Assembly: GCF_030655415.1 (NCBI RefSeq)
Contig: NZ_JAURVN010000018.1
Location: 226,316-290,315 of the forward strand
Length of the DNA: 64,000 nucleotides
Direction of reading: 5' to 3'
From: Herminiimonas sp.
GTDB taxonomy: Bacteria; Pseudomonadota; Gammaproteobacteria; Burkholderiales; Burkholderiaceae
Within the stretch, counting starts at the first letter, position 1. The number at the start of each line of letters is the position of its first letter. The translations under genes and the position numbers were made by a program. The notes beneath the pieces are model-generated. The model was not told where the DNA came from, searched no databases, and worked only from the letters and a program-made list of their open reading frames with translations. Below, piece after piece: positions 49,522-61,048 of the stretch.

Positions 49522-51927
49522 ATGCCATCGCAAAAGAATTCTTCTGAAGGTGCAGGCTCTGTACTCGCAACCGTATCTGGACCGTCAACCGGCAAGCTGC
49601 CGGGTTCACTGGTAAGCGGCAAGGCTATCCCTTCGGATTTGCTGCAGAAAGTTGTGGGTACTGCAGCGATCACTAGCGCCATGCCGAATAACCCTAACAA
49701 GGCTGCCGAGTACGGCGATGCTGCGGATACGCCGCCACAAGGTGCGACGGTGGAGCCACCTTCGCCAGCAGTAACTGGGAGTACCGTCAGTGAAACAAAT
49801 GCTTCAGCCAAAGTAGGTTCGGGCAATCCGCCGCAAGGTGTGAATGCAACGATTGAATCGCTGGACCGTGTACGTGTAGATTCAGGCGGGCAACACTTGA
49901 CCACCAATCAAGGTGTGGCTATTGCAGACAATCAAAATTCATTAAAGATCGGCTTGCGCGGCGCGACTGCGATGGAAGATTTCATCCTGCGCGAAAAGAT
50001 CACGCACTTCGATCACGAGCGCATCCCTGAGCGTGTGGTTCATGCACGTGGTTCAGCTGCACACGGATATTTTGAATGCTACAAAGCGTTGACGCCTATG
50101 ACCAAGGCCGCACCTTTTGCGGAAGATGGCAAACAGACGCCGATTTTTGTGCGCTTTTCTACAGTAGCTGGCGAACGCGGTTCGGCCGATACCGTACGTG
50201 ATGTGCGCGGCTTTGCGGTGAAGTTTTATACCGATGAAGGCAACTGGGATCTGGTCGGCAATAACATCCCTGTGTTCTTCATTCAGGATGCAATGAAGTT
50301 TCCTGATCTGGTGCACGCGGTTAAGCCAGAGCCACATTTTGCGATGCCGCAAGCGTCTAGCGCACATGACACGTTTTGGGATTTCGCCTCCTTGATGCCC
50401 GAATCCACCCATATGCTGTTGTGGCAAATGTCAGATCGCGCCATCCCTCGCAGTTACCGGATGATGCAGGGTTTCGGTGTGCATACCTTCCGTCTGATTA
50501 ATGCAGAAGGCGAATCGGTATTCTGCAAATTCCATTGGACCCCGGTAGCTGGCACGCATGCGCTGGCCTGGGATGAGGCTGTCAAAATTTGCGGTGCGGA
50601 TTCTGATTTCCATAGACGTGATTTGTGGGAAGCGATTGAAGCGGGCGCTTATCCCGAGTGGGAATTGGGGCTGCAGGTTTTCTCGGAAGAACAGGCTGAG
50701 GAATTTGAGTTCGATGTCCTCGATTCCACCAAACTGGTTCCTGAAGAAATGGTGCCGGTCATCCCGGTCGGCAAGCTGGTATTGAACCGCAACCCGGATA
50801 ATTTTTTCGCAGAAACTGAGCAGGTAGCATTTTGTACTGCGCACATTATTCCCGGCATCGACTTCAGCAACGATCCTTTATTGCAAGGACGCATCCATTC
50901 TTATCTGGATACGCAGATCAGCCGCTTGGGCGGTGCAAATTTCCATGAAATCCCGATCAATGCACCTGTCGCACAAGTGCATAACAATCAGCGTGATGGC
51001 ATGCATAGACAAGCGATTGCACGCGGTCGCGTCTCTTACGAACCAAACTCGCTGGGCGGCGGATGTCCATTCCAAGCCGGTGCGATGAAAGGTTTTACCA
51101 GTTATCCAGAGCCGGTTACGGCGGACAAGGTGCGAGGCAAAGCTGAACGTTTTGCCGATCACTATTCACAGGCAAAATTGTTCTGGAAATCACAATCGCC
51201 GGTTGAGCAGACACATATCATTAAAGCCTTCCGTTTTGAGTTGACGCGCGTGCAGACGCAAGCAATTCGCGAACGTGTGGTGTCTTTGCTGGCTAATGTG
51301 GATGACGTGCTGGCTAGCGGTGTTGCAGAAGGCATGGGCTTCCCAGTGCCGCCGCCAGCGCCGAATATTTCTACCTTGCCTGAACATACGTATGAGCCAT
51401 CGCCAGCCTTGTCGATGATGTCGTATCCGGGCACCGATATTAAAACGCGCCGGGTGGCGATCTTGATCGCACCCGGAGTTGATGGCGTGATGGCGAAGGC
51501 GGTATATACAAGTTTGGTCGATGCTGGCGCGGTGCCGCGCTTCGTTAGTAATAATCTAGGTGAGATCGCTGCGGCAAAAGGTGCAGCCTTGCACGCTGAG
51601 ATTTCTATCGAAGCCGGACCAGCGGTTCTATATGACGCGGTGGTGGTACCAGATGGTGCTGATTCAGTTGCGGCCTTGTTGAAAAATGGACAGGCGATAG
51701 AATTCCTGAAGGAGCAATATCGTCATTGCAAGCCAATACTTGTGATGGGTGCGGCGACATCCTTGCTGGAAAAAGCCGGTGTACCTTTAATGCTGCCATC
51801 CGGTGAAGTTGACACGTCTATCATTGGCCCTGATCACGCGGATATAAAAGCGGCGACCGCTGCGTTTATCGATGCGCTTACGAAGCATAAGGAACTGGCA
51901 CGGGAAACCGATCCTCCAGTCGTGTGA
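49522..51927 (+). CDS. katE: Catalase HPII, large-subunit type
   Basis: 801 aa monofunctional haem catalase degrading hydrogen peroxide. An N-terminal tail of about 118 residues, low in complexity and containing two PPQG-based imperfect repeats, precedes the catalase core. The catalytic histidine is H174 in [12 protein letters not shown], the asparagine is in [11 protein letters not shown], and the haem-ligand tyrosine is in [15 protein letters not shown]. The last 150 residues form the flavodoxin/class I amidotransferase-like domain of large catalases. The tail is some 45 residues longer than in E. coli HPII. It is divergent from the glucan/trehalose operon and followed by a strong terminator, so it is a single-gene unit. 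Confidence 0.96.
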   Translation: MPSQKNSSEGAGSVLATVSGPSTGKLPGSLVSGKAIPSDLLQKVVGTAAITSAMPNNPNKAAEYGDAADTPPQGATVEPPSPAVTGSTVSETNASAKVGSGNPPQGVNATIESLDRVRVDSGGQHLTTNQGVAIADNQNSLKIGLRGATAMEDFILREKITHFDHERIPERVVHARGSAAHGYFECYKALTPMTKAAPFAEDGKQTPIFVRFSTVAGERGSADTVRDVRGFAVKFYTDEGNWDLVGNNIPVFFIQDAMKFPDLVHAVKPEPHFAMPQASSAHDTFWDFASLMPESTHMLLWQMSDRAIPRSYRMMQGFGVHTFRLINAEGESVFCKFHWTPVAGTHALAWDEAVKICGADSDFHRRDLWEAIEAGAYPEWELGLQVFSEEQAEEFEFDVLDSTKLVPEEMVPVIPVGKLVLNRNPDNFFAETEQVAFCTAHIIPGIDFSNDPLLQGRIHSYLDTQISRLGGANFHEIPINAPVAQVHNNQRDGMHRQAIARGRVSYEPNSLGGGCPFQAGAMKGFTSYPEPVTADKVRGKAERFADHYSQAKLFWKSQSPVEQTHIIKAFRFELTRVQTQAIRERVVSLLANVDDVLASGVAEGMGFPVPPPAPNISTLPEHTYEPSPALSMMSYPGTDIKTRRVAILIAPGVDGVMAKAVYTSLVDAGAVPRFVSNNLGEIAAAKGAALHAEISIEAGPAVLYDAVVVPDGADSVAALLKNGQAIEFLKEQYRHCKPILVMGAATSLLEKAGVPLMLPSGEVDTSIIGPDHADIKAATAAFIDALTKHKELARETDPPVV

Positions 51928-51959
51928 TGAAGTAAGTGTTTAGCTTAATGCAGTAAAGA

Positions 51960-51997
51960 AAAAGGCCTCGACTCAAATATGAGTGGAGGCCTTTTTT
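51960..51997 (+). terminator. Rho-independent terminator after katE
   Basis: A long stem: AAAGGCCTC...ACTCA on the left (51961-51975) pairs with TGAGT...GAGGCCTTT on the right (51980-51994), followed by TTT. Its A-rich left flank may let it also work for the convergent pdeM transcript. Confidence 0.88.
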
Positions 51998-52029
51998 ATG
52001 GAGGGATCAATTTGGGTGCTCACATCTGG

Positions 52030-52674
52030 TCACAAGCCTGAATTAAAAATTGTCGTGCTCCCTGGTACTTCAAAGACCGAATCATCCGTTGCAACAAATA
52101 CGCGTTCGCCTTGCTGCGGCGTGATGGCGAAACCGCCAGTGAATGCACCGAAGGACGGTAAGACACTGCTAGCAGTGCCGAAGACAAAGCAGGGCAGTCG
52201 CACCGAATCGCCTGCTGTCGTTAATCGATATACCGGATGCAGATGGCCAGCGACGACATAGCCGCGCGCATGCGCGTGCGGATGATGGCAGAAAGAAAAG
52301 GAATCCAGTTCATAGGGTTCGTCCACAACAGTGATGTCGAGATCAGCTGGTGGATCGCCTGCGTGCGCATCGTGATTGCCGCGCACCAGCGTTAGTTGCA
52401 TGGTTATATTTCGAGCCCGCCATCTACGCAATGCATTTAGCGTTGCGCTCGCATGCGAAGCGCGTGCATGTAAAAAATCACCGAGAAAAATAATGCGCTG
52501 TACATCATAGGCCACGATCAAATCATCCAGCGCCGCCAAATTTTGTGTCGTCGTGCCGCGCGGTACAGGCACGCCTTGCGCTCGGAATGCTGCGGCTTTT
52601 CCAAAGTGGATATCTGCCACGATCAATGCGGCGTGCGCAGGCCAATATACCGCCCGCTGCGGTAACAGCTGCAA
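52030..52674 (-). CDS. pdeM: Ligase-associated DNA damage response endonuclease PdeM
   Basis: At least 214 aa metallophosphoesterase. Metal-binding motifs are VADIHFGKA, LGDFLHARA, VRGNHDAHA and VAGHLHPVYR. It belongs to the four-gene module with the helicase, ligase and exonuclease encoded upstream. The start is a problem: TTG 52674 is the only conventional start codon after the last in-frame stop, but the twelve codons before it ([12 protein letters not shown]) also look like the family's first beta-strand. They overlap the helicase stop and lie behind a GGAG at 52719-52722. ATC 52710 or ATA 52701 would be the codons in range, so a rare start is possible. Confidence 0.88.
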   Translation of the reverse strand: MQLLPQRAVYWPAHAALIVADIHFGKAAAFRAQGVPVPRGTTTQNLAALDDLIVAYDVQRIIFLGDFLHARASHASATLNALRRWRARNITMQLTLVRGNHDAHAGDPPADLDITVVDEPYELDSFSFCHHPHAHARGYVVAGHLHPVYRLTTAGDSVRLPCFVFGTASSVLPSFGAFTGGFAITPQQGERVFVATDDSVFEVPGSTTIFNSGL

Positions 52675-52697
52675 GCAATCGTCTGCAATTTTCAGTT

Positions 52698-55247
52698 CTA
52701 TTTTATCGATGCTGCCTTCTCCAGTTCCTTGACCATACGCGCAACGCGATCAGATAATTTTTCGGTACTCAATTTTTCGCGGAAGCGTTCCACCATCAAT
52801 GGAAAGGCAAACGGCGTGACGCGTTTGGTTTGATGCAAATTCAATGTGCGTTGTTGCAACTCCAGCAAAGTTTCGCGCAATCGCGTGAGCTCCAGTTCTT
52901 GCTCCAGCACTTCGCGCTGCGCTTGCGTGAGTAATAAATTGTCGGCATCGTGTTTGCGAAATACTTCAAAAAACAAGCTTGATGACGCTTGCAGTTGCCG
53001 ATTGCTTTTTGGCTGACCGGGATAGCCTTGAAAAATCAATCCTGCGATACGGGCAATTTCTCGAAATCTTCTTTGCGCTAATTCTGCCGCGTTCAAACTA
53101 GCCAATACATCTTCCAATAAATGCTCAGTGGAAAATAAGCCCCTAACCTCTGGCGCTGACAGCAATCCAGCCCAATTCACCTCCACTGACGACAGCAATT
53201 CAAATCCGTAGTCATTAATCGAGATAGAAAAAGTTGCAGGCTGAACCTTGCCGAAGCGATACGCTAGCAGCGATGCCAAACCGATATGCACAGAGCGGCC
53301 AGCAAATGGATACATGAATAGATGTTGACCCTCGCGGCTGGTGGTCAGTTCCACTAACAGGCAAGCTGCAGTAGGTAAGCCCGACCAGCGTTGTTGCAAG
53401 TCAAGCAAGGGTGCAATCGCCTGCATCTCGGGTCCGTCATAGTGATGTTGCGCAGCTTCGTGCAGGCGATCCAGCACGGCATGCGCGAGTTCTGACGACA
53501 AAGGCATCTTGCCGCCTTGCCAGCGGGGTACTGCGCCGCGATTGCCTGTCGCACGTTTCACATAGGCGGTCATTTCATGCACCCGAATAAATTCCAGAAT
53601 GCGGCCGCCGAACAGAAAGTGATCGCCTTGCTTCATGCGCGAGATAAACGATTCTTCGACCGAACCTATGAGCCCGCCTGAAATGAATTTCACTTGTACC
53701 GAGGCATCCGACACGATGGTACCTATGCTCATGCGATGACGTCGCGCGATCGCGCTATCGGGCACGCGATAGATGCCGTTTTCATCAGGCAGTACGCGGC
53801 GATATTCTGGATACACAGTAAGGCTTTGGCCGCCGCGTGCGACGAAATCCAGCGCCCATTGCCATTCGTCTGCTGTCAGTTCTCGATAGGCATAGGCGCT
53901 GCGTACTTCAGCTAACAGTTCGTCGGATTTAAAGCCGCCGCCCATTGCGATCGTCACCAGATGTTGGACCAATACGTCTAGCGGTTTGTTAGGGACTGCG
54001 CGCGCTTCGACCTGGCGTTTTGCAATCGCATGTTTGGCGGCTGCGGCTTCCAGCAATTCCAGACTGTTGGTCGGTACCAGCGTCACGCGCGATACGCGAC
54101 CAGGCGCATGACCGCTGCGGCCAGCACGTTGCAATAGACGCGCAACACCTTTGGCACTGCCTATTTGGAGTACGCGCTCGACCGGTAAAAAGTCGACGCC
54201 TAGATCGAGACTGGAAGTACAAATCACGGCTTTCAACTGGCCATTTTTCAAACCTTGTTCTACCCATTCTCGTACCGCTTTATCGAGTGAACCGTGATGC
54301 AGCGCAATCAGTCCGGCCCAATCGGGACGCGCGGCAAGCATGTTCTGATACCAGATTTCTGCTTGCGAGCGGGTGTTGGTGAATACCAATGTGGTGGCGT
54401 GTTTTTCAATCTCGGCGATTACTGGTTGCAGCATCTGTATGCCGAGATGACCGCCCCACGGAAAGCGCGATGGCTTATCCGGTATCAGCGTATCGACCAG
54501 GATATTTTTCTTGATCGCGCCTTCGACTAATGTGCCCTGATCGATTCCAAGTAGCGCATCCTGTGCCTGCCGCAGATTGCCCAGCGTCGCTGACAAGCCC
54601 CACACCACCAGTTGTGGATTCCATTTGCGTAAGCGGGCAAGCGCAAGTTGCGTTTGCGTACCGCGCTTGCTGCCCATCAATTCATGCCACTCATCGACGA
54701 TCACCATATCGAGTGATTTGAATTGATCTATCGCATCGCTTTTACTGAGCAATAAAGTCAGACTTTCCGGCGTGGTGACTAGCATTTGAGGCAGCGACTT
54801 TGCTTGTCGCGCGCGTTCACCGGACGTGGTATCGCCAGTGCGTATGCCCACACTCCAGGATGGCATCAACTCTGCGAGCGGTTCTTCCAGCGCACGTGTG
54901 GTGTCGGCGGCAAGGGCACGCATAGGCGTGAGCCACAGTACGCGCAGGCCGGATTTTTTTCGTTTGGATTTTTTATCTTGCTGCATGGCGCGCTGTAACG
55001 CAGCCAGCCACACCGCATATGTTTTGCCTGAGCCTGTCGTTGCATGCAGCAAACCGGATTCACCTTTTAGAGCGGCGCGCCATACTTCCTTCTGGAATGG
55101 AAAAATCTTCCATTCGCGCTTTGCGAACCAGGTATCTATCGCCTGGCGCGGTGTTTGTGCGGGCGAAATTGGTCGCTCGCTCGTGCCTGTCTCTTTGTCA
55201 AGCGCAGCATTTACATCTGCCGACGAACTAATTTTTTGCGGCTTCAC
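52698..55247 (-). CDS. Ligase-associated DNA damage response DEXH-box helicase (Lhr-like)
   Basis: 849 aa superfamily 2 helicase. Walker A is in [17 protein letters not shown], motif II is [11 protein letters not shown] (DEWH), motif [15 protein letters not shown], and motif [20 protein letters not shown] long C-terminal Lhr-core region follows. It starts with GTG, whose GTGA overlaps the ligase stop, and its own end overlaps the coding frame of pdeM. Predicted to act with the ligase and the two nucleases in DNA repair; the exact substrate is not known. Confidence 0.93.
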   Translation of the reverse strand: MKPQKISSSADVNAALDKETGTSERPISPAQTPRQAIDTWFAKREWKIFPFQKEVWRAALKGESGLLHATTGSGKTYAVWLAALQRAMQQDKKSKRKKSGLRVLWLTPMRALAADTTRALEEPLAELMPSWSVGIRTGDTTSGERARQAKSLPQMLVTTPESLTLLLSKSDAIDQFKSLDMVIVDEWHELMGSKRGTQTQLALARLRKWNPQLVVWGLSATLGNLRQAQDALLGIDQGTLVEGAIKKNILVDTLIPDKPSRFPWGGHLGIQMLQPVIAEIEKHATTLVFTNTRSQAEIWYQNMLAARPDWAGLIALHHGSLDKAVREWVEQGLKNGQLKAVICTSSLDLGVDFLPVERVLQIGSAKGVARLLQRAGRSGHAPGRVSRVTLVPTNSLELLEAAAAKHAIAKRQVEARAVPNKPLDVLVQHLVTIAMGGGFKSDELLAEVRSAYAYRELTADEWQWALDFVARGGQSLTVYPEYRRVLPDENGIYRVPDSAIARRHRMSIGTIVSDASVQVKFISGGLIGSVEESFISRMKQGDHFLFGGRILEFIRVHEMTAYVKRATGNRGAVPRWQGGKMPLSSELAHAVLDRLHEAAQHHYDGPEMQAIAPLLDLQQRWSGLPTAACLLVELTTSREGQHLFMYPFAGRSVHIGLASLLAYRFGKVQPATFSISINDYGFELLSSVEVNWAGLLSAPEVRGLFSTEHLLEDVLASLNAAELAQRRFREIARIAGLIFQGYPGQPKSNRQLQASSSLFFEVFRKHDADNLLLTQAQREVLEQELELTRLRETLLELQQRTLNLHQTKRVTPFAFPLMVERFREKLSTEKLSDRVARMVKELEKAASIK

Positions 55248-56863
55248 GCGAGCATGTCTTTCAATGCTGCGAGCGTATCGGCCTGGTCTATCGATTTGTC
55301 ATCGCGTATCCGCAAAATACGCGGGAAGCGCACTGCGATTCCCGCTTTGTGTCGCGAAGATGCTGCGATGCCTTCAAAGCCTATCTCGAAAACCATGGTT
55401 GGTTTGACGCTGCGTACAGGGCCGAATTTTTCAACCGTGGTTTTGCGAATCGCCGCGTCGACCTTGGCTATTTCGGCATCCGTCAAACCAGAATACGCTT
55501 TGGCAAATGGCACTAATACGCGCTTGCCTTCGGCATCGACATCCCACACTGCAAATGTGTAATCGGTATACAGCGACGCGCGGCGGCCATGGCCAGCCTG
55601 CGCGTAAATCAGCACCGCATCGATAGCGTAGGGATCGATCTTCCACTTCCACCACACGCCAACGTCTTTGGTGCGGCCGACGCCGTAATGCGCATCGGCA
55701 CGCTTCAGCATCATGCCTTCGACCACGCGTGAGCGTGAGCTTTTGCGGATGCTTGCCATGGCTTGCCAATCGCTGGCTTCGACCAGCGGGGATAACTTCA
55801 AGGCAGGATGATTTATTTGGCTGACGATGTTTTCCAACATCGCGCGGCGCGAAGATTGCGGAGTCGCGCGTATATCAACGCCTTCATATTCAAGCAGGTC
55901 ATACGCGACCAATACCGCAGGCAACTCGGCCAGCATTTTTGCGCTGATGGTTTTGCGGCCTATACGTTTTTGCAAATCGGCGAATGAGGCGGGCAAGTCG
56001 GTTTTCCAGATCAGGATTTCACCATCGATGACTGTGCCTTCTGGTAATGGAATGGCAGAGATTTCGGGAAAACGATCAGTGATTAAATCTTCACCGCGTG
56101 ACCACAACCAGCTTTGCTCGGTACGCCTGACCAGTTGCGCGCGTATGCCGTCGTATTTCCATTCGACCAACCAGTCGTCAGTAGAGCCCAGGGTTTGCGG
56201 CTCGACATTGAGTTGGTGCGCGAGAAAAAACGGATAGGGTTGGCCGCCGCGTAGCAGATGTTCGTCTTCTGAAATTGGTGCAATCAATTGCGTATAACGC
56301 TCCGCGGTCGGATGCACTTGTTTGTCAGTCCAACCCATCAAGCGCTGCGAGATTAACTTGCTGTCGATTTCTGAAACTTCAGCCAATGCGCGTGTCACTA
56401 ATAATTTCGACACGCCGACGCGAAACCCACCGCCTATCAATTTCATCAATAAAAAACGTTCGCGAGAATTTGTTTGATCCCACCATTCATATAAAGCGGT
56501 ACGTACTACTTCTGGCTGCGCACCGCGCAAGGGTGCAATACGCGTGGTCATCCAGTCGGCGAGGCCGACATCGCTGGTCTTTGTTGGTGGAGGCAGAACT
56601 AGCGAAATGGTTTCTGCTAGGTCGCCAACCGCGTTGTAAGACTCATCAAATAGCCAGTCGTCGATAGCTGCATATTCGATTGCGTACTGACGTAATAATT
56701 TTGTTGGAACGGTCTGGCGTGGTTTGCCGCCGGCCAGAAAGTAAACTGCCCACGCCGCATGTTGCGGCGAGGTGCGGCTGAAATAATTTTTCAGCGCATC
56801 GAGTTTGCGATTGGTTGCGGTAGTCTCATCGAGCTCCGCATACAGGCGTGCGAAGTCACGCAT
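55244..56863 (-). CDS. ATP-dependent DNA ligase of the ligase-associated module
   Basis: 539 aa. The N-terminal DNA-binding domain ([20 protein letters not shown], 20 shown) is followed by the nucleotidyltransferase core with the adenylated lysine in [13 protein letters not shown], then [25 protein letters not shown] and [11 protein letters not shown], and an OB fold. This is the LigB-type group distinct from NHEJ LigD; no Ku or polymerase gene is nearby. ATG 56863 overlaps the exonuclease gene by eight bases and is where homology begins, although the frame opens 32 codons further upstream. Confidence 0.94.
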   Translation of the reverse strand: MRDFARLYAELDETTATNRKLDALKNYFSRTSPQHAAWAVYFLAGGKPRQTVPTKLLRQYAIEYAAIDDWLFDESYNAVGDLAETISLVLPPPTKTSDVGLADWMTTRIAPLRGAQPEVVRTALYEWWDQTNSRERFLLMKLIGGGFRVGVSKLLVTRALAEVSEIDSKLISQRLMGWTDKQVHPTAERYTQLIAPISEDEHLLRGGQPYPFFLAHQLNVEPQTLGSTDDWLVEWKYDGIRAQLVRRTEQSWLWSRGEDLITDRFPEISAIPLPEGTVIDGEILIWKTDLPASFADLQKRIGRKTISAKMLAELPAVLVAYDLLEYEGVDIRATPQSSRRAMLENIVSQINHPALKLSPLVEASDWQAMASIRKSSRSRVVEGMMLKRADAHYGVGRTKDVGVWWKWKIDPYAIDAVLIYAQAGHGRRASLYTDYTFAVWDVDAEGKRVLVPFAKAYSGLTDAEIAKVDAAIRKTTVEKFGPVRSVKPTMVFEIGFEGIAASSRHKAGIAVRFPRILRIRDDKSIDQADTLAALKDMLA

Positions 56864-57905
56864 TATTCGCCTGCAGATTTTCCTTGGATGCATCCGCATC
56901 CACAGCTGTTGGGGATTCGTCGTCTTCGTCGCCGTATTCAGTTTCAAACGCGCCAGCATCCCAACCGTTCTGATTCAACCAACGCACCATGACCGGAATT
57001 TGTCCGTGCGTGACGATCACGCGTTGTGCCTCGGTCGCCTTGATTGCCTGCATCAATCCCGGCCAGTCCGCATGATCAGACAACACAAAGCCTCTATCAA
57101 CCGCGCGTCGTCGCCGCGCACCGCGTAACTGCATCCAGCCGCTGGCAAACGCATCGCTGTAGTCGCCAAAGCGCCGCATCCACGTTGAGCCGCCCGCCGA
57201 TGGTGGTGCGATAACGAGCGCGCGTTGATAGCTGGCTTTATCTTTGATATCGGACACTGCCAATGTCTCTGGGATGCGCACGCCAGCATCGCGATACACG
57301 CGATTCAAGGGTTCTACTGCGCCGTGACAGACAATAGGACCGATGCTCGGATCGATGCCGTGCAAGATGCGTTGCGCCTTGCCGAATGAGTAGCAAAACA
57401 ACACGCTGCAGCGACCATTATCGGCATTGCGACGCCACCATTGATTGATGTCGGCAAAAATTTCGGATTGCGGTTGCCAGCGATAGATAGGCAAGCCAAA
57501 GGTTGATTCTGTGATAAACGTGTCGCAACGCACTGGCTCGAATTCGGCGCAAGTGCCGTCGGCTTCGACCTTGTAATCGCCAGACGCGACCCACACTTCG
57601 CCGCGATATTCCATGCGTACTTGTGCCGAGCCAAGGACATGGCCGGCGGGATGCAAAGAAATCGTTACGCCGTTGTGGGTGATGGTTTCACCATAGGCAA
57701 GAGGATCGATATTGATATCGCCGAGCCGAGATTTTAAAATGCCGACGCCGGGTGCTGCGGCAAGATAATGTCCGTGACCAACGCGTGCGTGATCCGAATG
57801 CGCGTGCGTAATGATTGCGCGCGCTACCGGCCGCCACGGGTCGATATAAAAAGCGCCAGGGACGCAATACAAGCCTTCTTTTCTTGCTACGACCATATCG
57901 GCCAT
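56856..57905 (-). CDS. Ligase-associated DNA damage response exonuclease (MBL fold)
   Basis: 349 aa metallo-beta-lactamase/beta-CASP-like nuclease. The metal-binding motif is AIITHAHSDHARVGHG, with further histidines in SLHPAGHVLGSAQV and VLSDHADWPGL. Related to mRNA 3'-end processing factors and SNM1-type DNA nucleases. First gene of the four-gene repair module. The ATG at 57903-57905 has a GGGGA about seven bases upstream; a GTG four codons earlier is in frame. Confidence 0.92.
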   Translation of the reverse strand: MADMVVARKEGLYCVPGAFYIDPWRPVARAIITHAHSDHARVGHGHYLAAAPGVGILKSRLGDINIDPLAYGETITHNGVTISLHPAGHVLGSAQVRMEYRGEVWVASGDYKVEADGTCAEFEPVRCDTFITESTFGLPIYRWQPQSEIFADINQWWRRNADNGRCSVLFCYSFGKAQRILHGIDPSIGPIVCHGAVEPLNRVYRDAGVRIPETLAVSDIKDKASYQRALVIAPPSAGGSTWMRRFGDYSDAFASGWMQLRGARRRRAVDRGFVLSDHADWPGLMQAIKATEAQRVIVTHGQIPVMVRWLNQNGWDAGAFETEYGDEDDESPTAVDADASKENLQANNA

Positions 57906-58233
57906 TGTGGTCCCCACAAATTTTTTTAGCGCTCAAAAAACGCAATGCCAATTTTTTAAAAGTATAGATCGCATGCGGCATATGGTCTGTGCGCGCATTC
58001 ACATAAGGGCCAGCGAAGTTCAATGTGTTAAAGGAAAGCTCTTGGCTTTACGCCTTAATCACCATACAAATTTGCAAGATAACAAGATCAAATAAACACG
58101 CGATTTCCTCCACGATCAGTAGCAAATTTGATCTAGCGCAAAACATCAGTTTCCATGTGGAAATATAGTGTGACTGAAGCCTGCGTTCACAAGCGCGAGC
58201 TCCACTCCTACTACTTCTCGCTGGAAGCCTGAT
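57906..58233. other. Divergent intergenic region before the taxis receptor
   Basis: AT-rich, no gene or convincing hairpin. It must hold promoters for the repair module (minus) and the Aer-like receptor (plus). A poor flagellar sigma-28-like match (TAAA at 58093, then CACGATCA) is not good enough to annotate. Confidence 0.4.
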
Positions 58234-59919
58234 ATGCGCACTAATTTACCCGTATCCAATTCTGAATTCTTGCTGAGAGATGGCGTTTCGCTCGTTTCGA
58301 AAACCGATATCAAGGGTCGCATCACCTATGTAAATCCCGCCTTTATCGAGGCCAGCGGATTTGACGAAGAAGAATTGATAGGCCAGCCGCATAACCTGAT
58401 TCGCCATCCCGACATGCCGGAGCAGGCATTCGGCGATATGTGGCAAACGCTCAAGTCAGGTTTGCCATGGACCGGGCTGGTGAAAAATCGTCGCAAGAAT
58501 GGCGAGTTCTATTGGGTCAATGCGAACGTCACGCCGGTGCGTGAAAATAATCAAATCGTTGCCTACATGTCGGTGCGTAACAAGCCGAGTCGCGCGCAGG
58601 TTGATGGCGTGGCAAATGTCTATGCACGTTTTAAAGCAGGGCAGGCGAAAGGTCTGGCCGTAAGACGTGGTGCAGTGGTAGCGACAGGCTTGTTCGGCAA
58701 ATTGGCAGCGCTCAAAAATATAAGTTTGAACGCACGCATAGGCTTGAGCATGAGTGCAGTCATCGCAGTTATTTTAGGTCTGGGATCGGCTGCCACAAAC
58801 GCAGCGGAAACCACTATGACTTACTGGTATCTCAGCGCAACGCTGATCGGTACAGGCATCGCTGCGTTAGCGTGGTTGGGCTTGTACCTTTCCATCGTGC
58901 GACCATTGAATAGTTTGATCGCCAAGACGCGTATCATTGCCGGTAGCGATTTTACGGCTGACTTCAAGATCGACAGACATGACGATATGGGTCAACTACA
59001 GCAAGCACTGCAACAGATGAACGTGAACCTGCGTTCGGTCATGAGCGACATACGCAGCAACGTTGATTCTATTTCTATCGCCACCCATGAAATTGCCGCC
59101 GGTAATATGGATTTGTCGCGCCGTACTGAAGCGCAAGCCGCTAGCCTGGAACAAACCGCATCCAGCATGCAGCAGTTCGCTTCCACCGTTAAGCAAAACG
59201 CAGACAACGCGCTTCAGGCAAACAAGCTGGTGCAATCCGCATCCGACATCGCTGGCAAAGGCGGTGCGGTTGTTGAAAAAGTCGGCGCCACGATGGATGA
59301 AATCAGCACTTCAGCCAAACGCATAGTCGACATTATCAGCCTGATTAATGGCATCGCGTTTCAAACGAATATCCTTGCCTTGAATGCTGCAGTCGAAGCC
59401 GCGCGCGCCGGCGAACAAGGCAAAGGATTTGCAGTAGTCGCTGCAGAAGTACGCAGTCTGGCGCAACGCTCGGCAAGTGCCGCGAAAGAAATTAAAACCT
59501 TGATCGATGACTCTGTGGATAAAGTTGGCGTCGGCAATCGTTTGGTCAGCGATGCGATGGCGACGATGAACGGTATCGTCGATTCAGTGAAAAGTGTGAC
59601 CGACATCATGAACGACATCACCATCGCCAGTCGTGAGCAAAGCACAGGCATCGAACAGGTCAATCTGGCGATCACGCACATGGATGCAGTGACTCAGCAA
59701 AACGCAGCTTTGGTGGAAGAGGCAGCGATGGCAGCGGCAAGTCTGGAAGAACAGACCCTGCATTTGACGCAGTCGATAGGGGTGTTTAATACAGGACGGG
59801 GTGATGCGGGAAGTAGTGCTCAAACATCAGATGCAAGCACACCTTTGAATTTGCAAATGCGCGCTCACAAACCGATGTTGATTTCTAATGCCAGGCAGAA
59901 GATGTCTTCGGCTGCATAA
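58234..59919 (+). CDS. aer: Aer-type energy taxis receptor (PAS + methyl-accepting domain)
   Basis: 561 aa. An N-terminal PAS domain ([20 protein letters not shown], 20 shown; [37 protein letters not shown]) matches the FAD-binding PAS of Aer. Two close membrane segments (about 170-190 and 195-220) lack a large periplasmic loop. A HAMP domain and a signalling hairpin follow, with [20 protein letters not shown]. It senses redox or energy state and feeds the chemotaxis pathway. Single-gene unit, GGAAG before the ATG. Confidence 0.92.
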   Translation: MRTNLPVSNSEFLLRDGVSLVSKTDIKGRITYVNPAFIEASGFDEEELIGQPHNLIRHPDMPEQAFGDMWQTLKSGLPWTGLVKNRRKNGEFYWVNANVTPVRENNQIVAYMSVRNKPSRAQVDGVANVYARFKAGQAKGLAVRRGAVVATGLFGKLAALKNISLNARIGLSMSAVIAVILGLGSAATNAAETTMTYWYLSATLIGTGIAALAWLGLYLSIVRPLNSLIAKTRIIAGSDFTADFKIDRHDDMGQLQQALQQMNVNLRSVMSDIRSNVDSISIATHEIAAGNMDLSRRTEAQAASLEQTASSMQQFASTVKQNADNALQANKLVQSASDIAGKGGAVVEKVGATMDEISTSAKRIVDIISLINGIAFQTNILALNAAVEAARAGEQGKGFAVVAAEVRSLAQRSASAAKEIKTLIDDSVDKVGVGNRLVSDAMATMNGIVDSVKSVTDIMNDITIASREQSTGIEQVNLAITHMDAVTQQNAALVEEAAMAAASLEEQTLHLTQSIGVFNTGRGDAGSSAQTSDASTPLNLQMRAHKPMLISNARQKMSSAA

Positions 59920-59948
59920 GAAAAGAGCAGGCCTACTAAATAGTTTTC

Positions 59949-60305
59949 TTATTTTCGCGGATCCCACTGGCGCGGTGTTTCATCCAGTGAAATCATTTTG
60001 AGTCGCGCGGAACGCACCGATTCTGCATCCACTTTTCCTTTGCGCGGTGCTATATAAATGTTGGACCAGTTACTGCTGCGGGCTTGTACAGCTTTCGACG
60101 GCTGCTGATAGGTCACGCTTTTGGCTAGCGGTTTTTCAACAAGAATAAATTCGGAATTCTGCACATTGCCGCCACATACCGTGTCGGTATAAGTTACATC
60201 ACCTGTTTCGGCTTCGCAGCGAACAACTTCTGCGCATGCAAAGCTGGCGACGCCGAATAGCGTCAGTACTGTGATTGTTTTTAAGGTCGAGAGGTGCTTG
60301 GCCAT
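59949..60305 (-). CDS. Small secreted DUF4124-like protein
   Basis: 118 aa. An N-terminal signal peptide (KTITVLTLFGVASFACA, cleavage near residue 25) precedes a short domain with VVRCEAETGDVTYTDTVCGG, a cysteine pair and the Y-T-D pattern of DUF4124 proteins. The rest is polar. Function unknown; envelope location is inferred. It is convergent with the receptor gene, 29 bp apart. Confidence 0.75.
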   Translation of the reverse strand: MAKHLSTLKTITVLTLFGVASFACAEVVRCEAETGDVTYTDTVCGGNVQNSEFILVEKPLAKSVTYQQPSKAVQARSSNWSNIYIAPRKGKVDAESVRSARLKMISLDETPRQWDPRK

Positions 60306-60415
60306 GATCGGTGCTGGTAGCGATGATGGCCAAGCTTATATTTTTGACAGGAAAACTCGGTGCGGTAGCGAACTCTATTCAGGCAATCGAATTTGCACAG
60401 GATTGTTCATCAAGG

Positions 60416-61048
60416 TCATTGCGCTATAGATCCAGAGTAACGCCTTGTGCTGAGAACCTTGCCTTGCCGATCGACTTTTACAAGAATCATGTCTCCCGAG
60501 CTCACATCTTCGCCAGAGTATTCCAAGATATTTACTTGATGGGTTACCAGAATCAATGCTTTTCCTTGTTTATGCGGCAAGGTATTTGCAATGAATTTTT
60601 CGAGTTGTCGGGTTTGTGATGTGGAACTGGCAGAGTCGTTAAAAAAGGACCCTAATGAAGGTTCAGCAGTGACTGCACCGAAGTTCAAACCTGTACCGGT
60701 ATCCATGCAGCGACACCAAGGGCTGGCAACGACTTGCGCTGATTGAACACCTTGAGCGCGTAACCAATCGCCAATTTGCTGGGCTTGCTGCTTGCCGCGT
60801 TCGCCCAAATTTCTTTGGGTTTGACAGTTACCCAGGGTATAACCCGGCGGATCGCCTATCCCGGGCGCGTTTGCATGGCGCATCAGTAGCACGTGATCAG
60901 GGCGCTGCAATGCCTGCGATAGTGTCAGTGAAGCAGCGGAGGCCGGCGCGGCGATAAGGATAGATACGATCAGAAAATATTGGAAAACGAGCAATTTTTC
61001 CCAAAATGCGTAGCGTTCGCCAGCAAAAAAAGAGAGACAAGTTGGCAT
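60416..61048 (-). CDS. Secreted histidine phosphatase family protein
   Basis: 210 aa. A hydrophobic N-terminal segment (LLVFQYFLIVSILIAAPASA) is a signal peptide, although its n-region is long. The phosphohistidine motif is LLMRHANAPG (RH-x-N rather than RHG), with a second catalytic histidine in ILVTHQVNI. ATG 61048 is chosen for its AAGGA five bases upstream; the frame continues nine codons. Substrate unknown. Confidence 0.85.
   Translation of the reverse strand: MPTCLSFFAGERYAFWEKLLVFQYFLIVSILIAAPASAASLTLSQALQRPDHVLLMRHANAPGIGDPPGYTLGNCQTQRNLGERGKQQAQQIGDWLRAQGVQSAQVVASPWCRCMDTGTGLNFGAVTAEPSLGSFFNDSASSTSQTRQLEKFIANTLPHKQGKALILVTHQVNILEYSGEDVSSGDMILVKVDRQGKVLSTRRYSGSIAQ

Noticed and set aside
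58093..58118. Sigma-28 flagellar promoter for the Aer-like receptor
   Set aside because: Only five of eight positions of the -10 box match and the spacing is not ideal.
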